A stretch of 64,000 bases of DNA from Stomorhina lunata. Its lineage: Eukaryota > Arthropoda > Insecta > Diptera > Rhiniidae. Shown piece by piece: positions 47,113 to 58,830 of this stretch. The stretch lies in assembly GCA_933228675.1 (NCBI GenBank), contig OW121741.1, positions 15,316,123 through 15,380,122 on the forward strand, read 5' to 3'. The notes beneath the pieces were generated by a model. It made no database searches. It saw only the letters and a program-made list of their open reading frames with translations, and was not told the DNA's origin. The first letter of the stretch is position 1. Every line of letters begins with the position of its first letter. The translations under genes were made by a program, and so were the position numbers.

Positions 47113-49790
47113 TTTGTAAATTTTAACTTTTTTATCCCACTGTTCCTCTTTATCCTGTAATAGAGCCTGTTATCCAAAACAACAAATACCAAAGCAAGAT
47201 TATAACATTCTCAGGAGGAGTGGCACTCCACTGTGACAATAGTGAAGACAACAACAACATGTTAAATGTGACAGGTAACCAGCAGGAAGGAGTAACCGGG
47301 AGTCCTTAAGGAAGTACATATAAGTTGCAAGAGATTGCAGTAAAAATGTTTTTATTTGCTTAATAAAAACATAATATGTTGTAAATACTCATTCATAAAC
47401 ATCCTTACATAAAATACTTACATTCACAAGCTTATATCAAGAATGCAGCTTAAGCAACTCACAAAAGTAAATGTATTCCAAAACCAAAGTATAATAAAAA
47501 TATTTAGTATTTTCACAGAAAAACAACAAAAAAAAATTAAATTCCTATTTTTTGGCATTTTCTACAAAATCGGGAAAGTTATATAAAACATTATGACAAA
47601 AGAGTTTAAGGTTGGTTTCTTGTTGTTGTTTGTTTGTTTTGCTCCTGTTTTAAAAGGATATCCTTTTTTGTATTTGAAGAGACAAGTTCAAGGATTAAAG
47701 TTTGCCAAAAAGAATACAAAAATAGATTTGGATTCAAAATATAAATATTTTAAATAAAATCACAAGAAATAGAAACAAATTTTGTTGTGTTTTGGAAAAA
47801 ACAAGCCGACATATGAAACTTTAGCTTCTGCAGATCATAACTGCCAACAAATGAGGTCTAAAGTCCTGAGGTTGAGGGACCATTATACCAAAAAGGATTA
47901 TTTTGCGGTAGAGAAAAACAAACAAATTTAAAAGTCCTTGGAAAATGAAGTTGTTTTTAGATGATGTCGGTTGGGTTAGACAAAAAGTCGAGTATATAAA
48001 AGATATTATATGATTTATGTCTCGAAGAAATTATGGGCTAGAGTTTGAATGATTTATTAAAATAATGATAGAAACTGACAAATGAATGACTTGAAATTTG
48101 ATTTAAAGACAAAAATCTGCGAAACTTAAAACATATACAAAATTTTTATTATTTTACTTGTATAAAGGAAGCAAAAAGTCAACGAATTATTTAGCCAACC
48201 TCGTATTAGTATTAGTATTCTAAACAATGGAAAATATTACTTATACAGATTTTCTTATAATTTTTTTAGATTTATGTAATTCATCCAGCAAAAATTTCCT
48301 AAAAAATTACTTGAAATATAGAAATTCTAATTTCTTTTAGATTATAAAAATTTACAATGTATATATTTAATCATTTCTTAACATTCCTTTCCTATACCAA
48401 ATACTCGTTTTATATGTAACTTCTAATTTTTCTCCTAAAAATATGCAACAATTTTATTTTGTTTAAATGTCTATTTCAAACAGATAATAACTTTTTTACC
48501 CAACATCTGTGTAAATGTACTTAAATGTCTAAATTGTGTTTTTGTTACATATGTTGAAAATGTCTAAATGGCTTAAAAGACACCAAGAAACAAAAATCGA
48601 AAAAAATATTTCCAGAAAAAAAACTATTTGCTTATAGCACTGAGAGTGTAGCCAAAAAAGCACAACTACAGCTTAACACCAAATCGTAGAAAAAACATAA
48701 AACTTAAAAAATCTTGTTCTAACACAACCATTTTAGACTGAACCTTTAAGAAGCAACTAATGTAAGAAATGTAAGAGCTTAGGAAAAACTATGAAAAATC
48801 TTATTTTTTTTAATAGAATAAGAAAAACATCTATATAATACATCTATATAATACATGTATTTAGGTATGAAAAACTTATATGTATATAAGCATGAATTAG
48901 AAAACTAAACTTTTTAGATAAAAAAGAATAAATAAAATCATATACAAGTAAACTTAGAAAAAACTCAAGACCAACTATTGCATTTGCTACAAGGTTCAAA
49001 AAAACAGCCTTTGAGATTTTATAGAAAGACTTCTAGCAAAAAAACTAAATAAACTTGGCAAGACATCAGGGTCATATACAAGTAAAGAGCAGCAAAATGC
49101 AGTAGGGTGTTATTAATATTGTAAATTCTAAACTAACTCCTATTCGAAATATAAAGCTAAAGTTAAAAGTTTTTATTCCAATAATATTGCAAATCTGAGA
49201 ATTATTTGATCTTAAGTTTTTATTTACTAAATTACTTTCCTTTTACTATTTCTAAAGTCCCACTGTGCTAGGACATTATACTCATCACCTGACACAAACA
49301 TTTTCCAATACACAAATATCATGGAAAATTGGTACCCCAAATCCTTTATTTAACTTATATAATGACTTAAATTTGAACTTTAAATTCAACAGTATTTTGT
49401 TGCATACTTAAAGGCGTTACATACAAAATTGTAAGAATTGTATGAAAAACATTCATACAAGTTTTTAAAAACTCTTATTTTTGTACTTCTTTTTAGTGCC
49501 ATATTTTTTAACACAACTGTCACTACTTATATTTTTATTTCATTTTACGCCTTTATTGCCTTATAGTACTTTTCTTCGTATGTTCATAATTGTTGTTTTA
49601 GTTTTCATTACTTCTACTTGAAATATTGTTTAAAAAGCTTGTGAAGGTCAGAAAAATATACAAATTGTGTTATTTTCAAATATGAGAAAAATACTAGAAT
49701 ACTATAGGTTGCACTTAAATATTTAAATAAGAAATTGCATGAATGCAGAGATTTAATTATACAATTTATAATAGTAAAGCCCATTTTCTA
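47113..49790. other. Non-coding interval
   Basis: 2.7 kb of unique, very AT-rich DNA. I found no open frame of note, no element and no RNA gene. Confidence 0.55.
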
Positions 49791-51560
49791 ATTAATTTTT
49801 ATAATGAAAATTTTTCTATTGAAAAAAATTTCATAATGAAAATTTTTCTATAGAAAAAATTTCATAATGAAAATTTTTCTATAGAAAAAATTTCATAACG
49901 AAAATTTTTCTATAGAAAAATTTTTATAATGAAAATTTTTCTATAGAAAAATTTTTATAATGAAAATTTTTCTATAGAAAAATTTTTATAATGAAAATTT
50001 TTCTATAGAAAAATTTTTATAATGAAAATTTTTCTATAGAAAAGTTTCTAAAATGAAAATTTTTCTATAGAGAAATTTTTAAAATGAAAATTTTTTTATA
50101 ATGAAAATTTTTCTATAGAAAAATTTTTATAATGAAAATTTTTCTATAGAAAAATTGTTATAATGAAATTTTTTCTATAGAAAAATTTTTATAATGAATT
50201 TTTATTAATTTTTATTATGAAAATTTTTCTATAGACAAATTCTTATAATGAAAATTTTTCTATAGACAAATTTTTATAATGAAATTTTTTCTATAGACAA
50301 ATTTTTATAATGAAAATTTTTCTATAGAAAAATTTTTATAACGAAAATTTTTCTATAAAGAAATTTTTATAACGAAAATTTTTCTATAGAAAAATTTCTA
50401 AAATGAAAATTTTTCTATAGAAAAATTTTTTAAATGACAATTTTTTTATAATGAAAATTTTTCTATAGAAAAATTTTTATAATGAAAATTTTACTATAGA
50501 AAAATTGTTATAATGAAAATTTTTCTATAGAAAAATTTTTATAATGAATTTTTATTAACTTTTATTATGAAAATTTTTCTATAGAAAAATTTTTATAATG
50601 AAAATTTTTCTATAGACAAATTTTTATAATGAAAATTTTTCTATAGACAAATTTTTATAATGAAAATTTTTCTATAGAAAAATTTTTATAATGAAAATTT
50701 TTCTATAGACAAATTTTTATAATGAAAATTTTTCTATAGACAAATTTTTATAATGAAAATTTTTCTATAGACAAATTTTTATAATGAAAATTTTTCTATA
50801 GACAAATTTTTATAATGAAAATTTTTCTATAGACAAATTTTTATAATGAAAATTTTTCTATAGAAAAATTTTTATAATGAAAACTTTTCTATAGAAAAAT
50901 TTTTATATTGAAAATTTTTCTATAGAAAAATTTTTATATTGAAAATTTTTCTATAGAAAAATTTTTATATTGAAAATTTTTCTATAGAAAAATTTTTATA
51001 ATGAAAATTTTTCTATAAAAAAATTTTTATAATGAAAATTTTTCTATAGACAAATTTTTATAATGAAAATTTTTCTATAGACAAATTTTTATAATGAAAA
51101 TTTTTTATAGACAAATTTTTATAATGAAAATTTTTCTATAGACAAATTTTTATAATGAAAATTTTTCTATAGACAAATTTTTATAATGAAAATTTTTCTA
51201 TAGAAAAATTTTTATAATGAAAATTCTTCTATAAAAAAATTTTTATAATGAAAATTTTTCTATAGACAAATTTTTATAATGAAAATTTTTCTATAGACAA
51301 ATTTTTATAATGAAAATTTTTCTATAGACAAATTTTTATAATGAAAATTTTTCTATAGAAAAATTTTTATAACGAAAATTTTTCTATAGAAAAATTTTTA
51401 TAACAAAAATTTTTCTATAGAAAAATTTTTATAACGAAAATTTTTCTATAGAAAAATTTTTAAAATGAAAATTTTTCTATAGAAAAATTTTTATAATAAA
51501 AATTTTTCTTTTAAGAAATTTTTATATTGAAAATTTTTCTTTAGAAGAATTTTTATTGCG
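49790..51560. repeat. 31-bp minisatellite (AATGAAAATTTTTCTATAG type)
   Basis: About 57 copies of a 31-bp unit, AATGAAAATTTTTCTATAG then AAAAATTTTTAT. GACAAA and GAAAAA subtypes form runs (50,230-50,330; 50,610-50,840; 51,040-51,180; 51,250-51,340). A longer block of several units appears twice (about 50,080-50,330 and 50,435-50,650), marked by the unusual word GAATTTTTATTAA. Confidence 0.95.
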
Positions 51561-52189
51561 CTCTTCGTGAATGGCAGGTCTTTATTTGAACCCATCTCGA
51601 ATTTTTATACATTTTTTAAAATAATAAAAAATAATAGATTTTTTAAAAGTTCATAAAAATCGCAAAAACATCCATTTCGGTTCAAGTTTCAGTAGGGACT
51701 CAAAGTCTGCTTAATTTTGTACAATTAGATGTAAAAACTGTAAAACTTTAAATAAATATTTGTATGTAGCCGTTTTGTGAAATATTAAATTGTGCCCAAA
51801 AGTCGCATTTTAACCGCGAACATGAAAAGGAAGGAGATGAAATTCGGGAACAAATAAAATCATTATTTTCAATAATTTACGAAACTTTAAAAAATAATAT
51901 GAAATATATTTTTTCCTAGCAAAAAACATTCAAGTAAAAACTCTATCATCCGTCACGTAGCGTCCGCAACAATTCATTTATGGATTTTTGTTGAAACTGG
52001 AATCCTCTGTAATCCTCTGATTTTCCTCTATCTTTTATGTATTTACATTTTTTTTATTACTATGGCCGATTTGATGAAAATAACAGAAACACGTGTAGAA
52101 AAAAAAGTCACTTCCATTTTTTATAGCGTCCGTCACAGCACTTTAAAAGCGAATATCTTTTTCATCCAAAAGAAGTATGTAAATATAAA
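51561..52189. other. Non-coding interval
   Basis: Unique DNA between the 31-bp array and the mini-me-like element. The words CCGTCACGTAGCGTCCG (51,951) and GCGTCCGTCACAGC (52,124) echo CGTCCGTCACGCAGG at 53,827 beyond the element, so the flanks on both sides share a sequence. Confidence 0.5.
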
Positions 52190-53669
52190 CAAGTAAGAGT
52201 GTTATATTCGGCTGTGCCAAATATTATATACCCAACATCAAGTTGTATTAAAATTAGAGACATACGAGATTAGATATCTACGAGGCTGCAGCAAATTCTA
52301 AACGTGGACCAATTTGGGAAAAAGTTGTTACGCTAGTTGTATTGTTGGTAAAATATTTGGAATAACTTCGGTTGCAGTAGCTTTATAGTTCAATATTCAA
52401 AAGTGTGTAAGTGGTTTTCCTAGTATTTATTTACTTTGAAAAAAATTCGTTATCGTAACCGGGTATGGGTTTACATTAATAAGTTGTTAAATACTTTTCG
52501 TTTAGCTTAATATTAAGTTAGGATAAATAAGTTGATAGTAATACGACAGGTCCATATACTTTGCTAGGAGTTCCTAATGCATCTACCATATACATAATCT
52601 TAATATGCTGCTTGTACCTCCAAATCTTTTTGATTGCAGATATAAAAAGGGGATATAATATATATATATATAAGACTTATAGCCAAATGTTGACCGATAG
52701 TAATAAAATTTCACACACTGGCTGATATTTATATAAAGCTTATTTTTGCAAAATTTAGTGGCAAAAACTATGACATTTTCTAATTAAATAGCTTTTAACT
52801 GGTCCTTGCTAAATATTTTTTGGTTTCCGGGAGTGTTTTTTATATGAAAGCTATAGTCAAATATGAACCGATTCCTATAAAATTGGATATACTGACCAAT
52901 AGTTACAATAGATAGAATAGAGAAGTATTCTAAATTTAGTCGTCATAGCTATTACATTCTTGTACTCAATTTATCAGCATTCAAGTATTTCCCGGGGCGG
53001 GGTTATATGGGAGCTCTAACTATATGTGAACCGATTTCCCCCATTTTCAGTACACAACTTTTGTTATATATCAAAAATACTTTTGTAAAATTTTGTCTCT
53101 CTAGCTTTTGTAGTTAAGAAGCTGTCGCGCTTTTATCTGACGGACAGACGGACATAAATCTCCTTTTCTTTTTGTGTTTTTGTGTTTCTGTAGATTTTTT
53201 ATATGGGAGCTATGGTCAAATGGTGGCCGATTGTAAAAAAATTTTGCACACTGGCTGGTATTCACATAAGACTTCATTGTGCTAAATTTAGTGGTCAAAG
53301 CTGTTACAGTTTATCATTTATTGGCATTTAAGTGAATTTCAGGTGGAATTTAGGCTGTTTCCGTAAGTTTTTTATATGGGAGCTATGTTAAATGTGAACC
53401 GATTTCGATGAAATTTTATATGCTGCCTAGTGCTTATGTAAAACTTCTAGATACCAAATATTGTTATCATAGCTGTTATAATTTATCATTTATTAGCAAA
53501 TAAGCGGTTAGTATAGGGGAGCTATGGTCAAATGTTAACCGATTTTGCCCAATTTCAATATCAAAATTTTCTCATAGATGAAAAATGTTTCTACCAAGTT
53601 TCAGTGAGCTAGTTCCTTTCGTTTAGGCGTTATCGTGATTTCAACAGTCAGACAGACAGACAGACAGAC

Positions 53670-53701
<32 letters not shown>

Positions 53702-53760
53702 GGACATCGCTCAATCATAAGGATTCAGAATATATATCGTTTTTGATTTTAAGCCAATAT
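52190..53760. mobile_element. mini-me-like interspersed element with internal subrepeats, (TA)n and (GACA)n
   Basis: It begins near GTTATATTCGGCTGTGCC...TATATACCCAAC, a dispersed dipteran repeat start that I recognise. About six imperfect subrepeats of 150-200 bp follow, each with TATATGGGAGCTATGGTCAA and a nearby ACCGATTT (about 52,680, 52,850, 53,005, 53,205, 53,375, 53,515). It carries a (TA)n tract at 52,655-52,672 and a (GACA)n tract at 53,650-53,706, ending GGACATCGCTCAATC. Mini-me elements of Diptera are known for TA and GTCY microsatellites; assignment to that family is an inference. There is no intact coding frame. Confidence 0.65.
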
Positions 53761-55146
53761 TAAGGAAATTACAATTAGAACGACAATTAGATACATTTAA
53801 GTACAACAAAATCCGTACAAATGTATCGTCCGTCACGCAGGATTTGCCCATATAATAAAAATACGTGTTGTTATAAATATTAAATCCTTAGTTGAAAATA
53901 ATAAAATTTAATATAATTCCGTTTCCTTTTTCTAAATTTCTTCATTCAATTTCCCTATAATTTCTGTGAGTTCAAGAAATATATTTAATTGCTAAATGTC
54001 AATCTTAAGTTTGATTAGATTAATTAACATTTATTTGCATATTGCTAGCAATCTAAATGTTTAAACAATGAGTAATTAGTTAAAAAGTTTATTTAATAAA
54101 TTACTTAATTGCAATGCAAATGTTGCAAAAGCACACAAACACACTCACATCAAATCACTCACACTAACTTACACTTAAGCCTGCACTTGCACTTAAGGTG
54201 TGAGTCCCTAGAATACAAACAAAAGTTTCTGTGTACACAGAGAAAGTTCAAAAGGGAAAAAGAAGCAAGGAAAACATAAATAAATCCTAACTCACACATA
54301 CACACACATATACATACATTTATATAATATAAATAAATATAGTATAAAATTAAACAACATAAAAGGGAATAAATTAAATTTTTAAAGCAATTTGTATATT
54401 AAATTTACCACAAAACCCACACATAAGGTAAGTACAATAAAAAAATAAAAAAAGTATTAAATAAATTTATACAAATATAATTCAAACTAAAAATAAAATG
54501 CAATAAAATATTATATTATATATTTATTATTAACTACATACTATTTACACATCATATAACCACAAATACTTTGACAACAATATGAGCAACAAAAACAAGA
54601 AAAAAATTAAAAATTTACAAAACAAAACGAAAAAAAAGAAACCTTATGGAATAAAATAATTTTTATCATCAAAACTGCAACAGAATATTTAAATTCGATT
54701 TATATTTCTCTCATTCATTCCAGAGACTTATACAGAAAAAATTACAAAAAATCGTTTATGCAAAAAATTTTGCCATTGCAACAAAATATAAAACAAATCC
54801 TCTACAAAATAACATTTTTTTGTTGTTGCAATTTTATTTATAAATAAATCATAAATGAAAACAGTTGGAAAATAAAATATTAAACCAGATGGGAATTTGA
54901 ATACACAAAAAAATATTACAAAGTTAATTGCTTAAAAAATGTGTGCAGAAAAATCTGAGATAAATGAAGTACTAATACAAAGAAAGACTAATATTAACAT
55001 ATTCATAAAATAAAAATATATATCTACTATAAATATGTGCAAATAAACACAAGATACCAATACTAATTAAAAGAATACTAATACTGATACTAAGGCAGAT
55101 ACTAATACTAATTCTAAAGCTGATATCAATATAGATACTAATACTG
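53761..55146. other. Non-coding interval
   Basis: Very AT-rich unique DNA with short CA-rich runs (54,130-54,180; 54,295-54,315) and a TACTAATACTGATACTAA-like simple stretch at 55,060-55,145 just before the next array. No gene was recognised. Confidence 0.55.
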
Positions 55147-57655
55147 TAATTAAAAAATTTTTCTATAGAAAAAATTTTATAATGAAAATCTTTCTATAGA
55201 AAAAATTTTTAATGAAATTTTTCTTATAGAAAAAAATTTTATAGAGAAAATTTTTCTTGAGAAAAAATTTTATACAGAATATTTTTCTTCACAAAAAATT
55301 CTATAATGAAAATTTTGCTATAGAAAGAATTTAAAATAAAAATTTTTCTATAGAAAAAAATTTGTAAAAAAAAATTTTCTCCAGAAAATATTTTTTTGAT
55401 GAAAATTATTTTATAGAAAAATTTTATAAAGAAAATTTTTCTATAGAAAAAATTTTATAACAAAAATTTGTCTATACATAAAATTTTAAAATGAAAATTT
55501 TTTATAAACAAAAATTTAAAATGAAAAATTTTCTATACAAAAAAAATGTATAATAGAATTTTTGTATAGAAAAAATTTTATAATAAAAAGTTTTCTTGAA
55601 AAAAAAAATTATAATGGAAATTTTGCTATAGAAAAAATTTGATTATGAAAATTTTGCTATAGAAAAAATTTGATTACGAAAATTTTTCTATAGAAAAAAT
55701 TTGATTCTGAAAATTTTTCTATAAGAAAAAAATTTATAATGAAATTTTTTCTATAGAAAAAATTTTATAATGAAATTTTTTCTATAGAAAAAATTTTATA
55801 ATGAAATTTTTTCTAAAGAAAAAATTTTATAATGAAATTTTTTCTATAGAAAAAATTTTATAATGAAATTTTTTCTAAAGAAAAAATGTTATAATGAAAT
55901 TTTTTCTAAAGAAAAAATGTTATAATGAAATTTTTTCTAAAGAAAAAATGTTATAATGAATTTTTTCTAAAGAAAAAATGTTATAATGAATTTTTTCTAT
56001 AGAAAAAATTTAATAACGACATTTTTTCTATAGAAAAAATTTAATAATGAAATTTTTTCTATAGAAAAAATTTTGTAATGAAATTTTTTCTATAGAAAAA
56101 ATTTTATAATGAAATTTTTTCTATAGAAAAAATTTTATAATGAAATTTTTTCTATAGAAAAAATTTTATAATGAAATTTTTCTTTAGAAAAAATTTTATA
56201 ATGAAATGTTTTCTATAGAAAAAATTTTATAATGAAATTTTTTCTATAGAAAAAATTTTATAATGAAATTTTTTCTATAGAAAAAATTTTATAATGAAAT
56301 TTTTTCTATAGAAAAAATTTTATAATGAATTTTTTTCTATAGAAAAAATTTTATAATGAAATTTTTTCTATATAAAAAATTTTATAATGAAATTTTTCCT
56401 ATAGAAAAAATTTTATAATGAAATTTTTTTTATAGAAAAAATTTTATAATGAAATTTTTTCTATAGAAAAAAATTCTGTAATGAAAATGTTTCTAAAGAA
56501 AAAATTTAATAATGAAAATTTTTCTATAGAAAAATTTTATAATGAAAATTTTGCAATAGAAAAATTTTATAATCAAAAACGTTTCTATTGAAAAAATTTT
56601 AAAATGAAAATTTATAATGAAATTTTTTCTATATAAAAAATTTTATAATGAAATTTTTCTTTAGAAAAAATTTTATAATGAAATTTTTTCTATGGAAAAA
56701 ATTTTATAATGAAATTTTTTCTATGGAAAAAATTTTATAATGAAATTTTTTCTATAGAAAAAATTTTATAATGAAATTTTTTCTATAGAAAAAATTTTAT
56801 AATGAAATTTTTGCTATAGAAAAAACTTTATAATGAAATTTTTTCTATATATAAAATTTTATAATGAAATTTTTTCTATAGAAAAAATTTTATAATTAAA
56901 TATTTTTTATAGAAAAAATTTAAAAAATTTTTTTTCTAAAGAAAAAATTTTATAATGAATTTTTCTATAGAAAAAATTTATAACGAAATTTTCTCTATAG
57001 AAAAAATTTTGTATTGAAAATTTTTCTTCAAAAAAAAATTTTATAATGAAAACTTTTCTATAAAAAAAATTCTGTAATGAAAATGTTTCTAAAGAAAAAA
57101 TTTAATAATGAAAATTTTTCTATAGAAAAATTTTATAATAAAAATTTTTCAATAGAAAAATTTTATAATTAAAAAATTTTCTATTGAAAAAAATTTTAAA
57201 ATGAAAATTTGTCTAAAAAAAAAATTATAAAGAAAATTTTCTATAGAAAAAATTTTATATTGAAAATTTTGCTATAGAAAAATGTTCATTACATAATTAA
57301 TAAATTTTATGATGAATATATTTCTATAGAAAAATTTTGTAATGAAATTTTTTCTACAGATAAAATTTCGTAATAAAATTTTTTCTATAGATTTTTCTGT
57401 AAAAACAATTTTATAATGCAATTTTTTCTATAGAAAAAGTTTTGCAATGAAAATTTTTCTATAGAAAAAATTTTATAAAGAACATTTTTCTATAGAAAAA
57501 ATTTTGTAATGAAAATATTTCTATAGAAAAAATTTTATAATATTTTTTTTATAGAAAATATTTTATAATAGATTTTTTTCTATAGAAAAAAATTTTATAA
57601 TGAAAATTATAGAAAAAATTAAAAAAAAGAATTGTTTCTATAAAAAAAAAAAAAT
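55147..57655. repeat. 31-bp minisatellite (AATGAAATTTTTTCTATAG type)
   Basis: About 80 copies of a 31-bp unit, AATGAAATTTTTTCTATAG then AAAAAATTTTAT. It is a sister of the 49,790-51,560 array, differing by length changes in the A and T runs. The centre (55,740-56,460 and 56,640-56,880) is uniform; both ends are strongly decayed. Confidence 0.95.
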
Positions 57656-58547
57656 TGTAAAAATGTGTCTTTACTAAAATTTTGATCAAAATGTGTTTTA
57701 AATAAAATTTTGATCAAAATTTGTCTTTAGTAAAATTTTGATCAATGTTTGTCTTTAGTAAAATTTGAATAAAAATTTGTCTTTAGTAAAATTTTGATCA
57801 AAATTTGTCTTTAGTAAAATTTTGATCAATGTTTGTCTTTAGTAAACTTTGAATAAAAATTTGTCTTTAGTAAAATTTTGATCAAAATTTGTCTTTAGTA
57901 ACATTTTGATCAAAATTTGTCTTTGGTAACATTTTGATCAAAATTTGTCTTTAGTAAAATTTTGATCAAAATTTTTCTTTTGTTAAAAATTTTTCTCTAA
58001 TAAAATTTTGATCAAAATTTGTCTTTATCAAGATTTTGATCAAAGTTTGTCTTTAGTAAAATTTTAATCAAAATTTGTCTTTGGTAAAATTTTGATCAAA
58101 ATTTGTCTTTAGTAAATTTTTGATCAAAATTTGTCTGAAGTAAAATTTTGATCAAAATTTTTCTTAAGTAAAATTTTGATGAAAATTTGCCTTTTGTAAA
58201 ATTTTGATAAAAATTTGTCTTTAGTAAAATTTTGTTAAAAATTTTTCTTTAGTAAAATTTTGATCAAAATTTGTCTTTAGTCAAATTTTGATAAAAATTG
58301 TATTTAGTAAAGTTTTGATAAAAATTTGGCTTTTGTAAAATTTTAATAAAAATTTGTCTTAGGTAAAATTTTGTTAAGAAATTTTCTTAAGTAAAATTTT
58401 GACTTAAATTTGTATTTAGTAAAATGTTGATCAAAATTTATTTCTAGTAAAATTTTGATCAAAATTTGTCTTTTGTAAAATTTTGATCAAAATTTGTCTT
58501 CAGTAGAATTTTGATCAAAATTTGTCCTAGTAAAATTTTGATCAAAA
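57656..58547. repeat. 28-bp minisatellite with palindrome AAATTTTGATCAAAATTT
   Basis: About 31 copies of a 28-bp unit: the 18-bp perfect palindrome AAATTTTGATCAAAATTT plus GTCTTTAGTA. It directly abuts the CTATAG array on its left, so two palindromic families meet with almost no spacer. Confidence 0.94.
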
Positions 58548-58830
58548 TGAGATGATGGATAACCAAGATAAGTCTGGACTTCTTCATCTGTTATCCTTGA
58601 CTCCCAGTAGAGAATAGAATGAAAAATATGATGTTGCCATATGGCAACAAAGTAGTAAAAAATCGATAAAGGTAATACATTTTGTTAGACAGAGAAGTGA
58701 ATATATAAGCCTTCTAAGGCAAAGACAAGACATATAGCTATATATACCCCAGGTATATATAGCTATATTATATATAGGTATTACTTTGTAACACACAGTT
58801 ACAAAGTAATACCTTCTACACCATAACTAA
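58548..58830. other. Possible element remnant with two adjacent perfect 17-bp hairpins
   Basis: Starts with a GTTATCCTTGACTCCCAG word shared with 22,493-22,510. Two perfect inverted repeats follow: ATATAGCTATATATACC (58,732-58,748) with 58,752-58,768, and AGGTATTACTTTGTAAC (58,776-58,792) with 58,798-58,814. The spacers are 3 and 5 bp. No coding frame is present. Confidence 0.55.
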
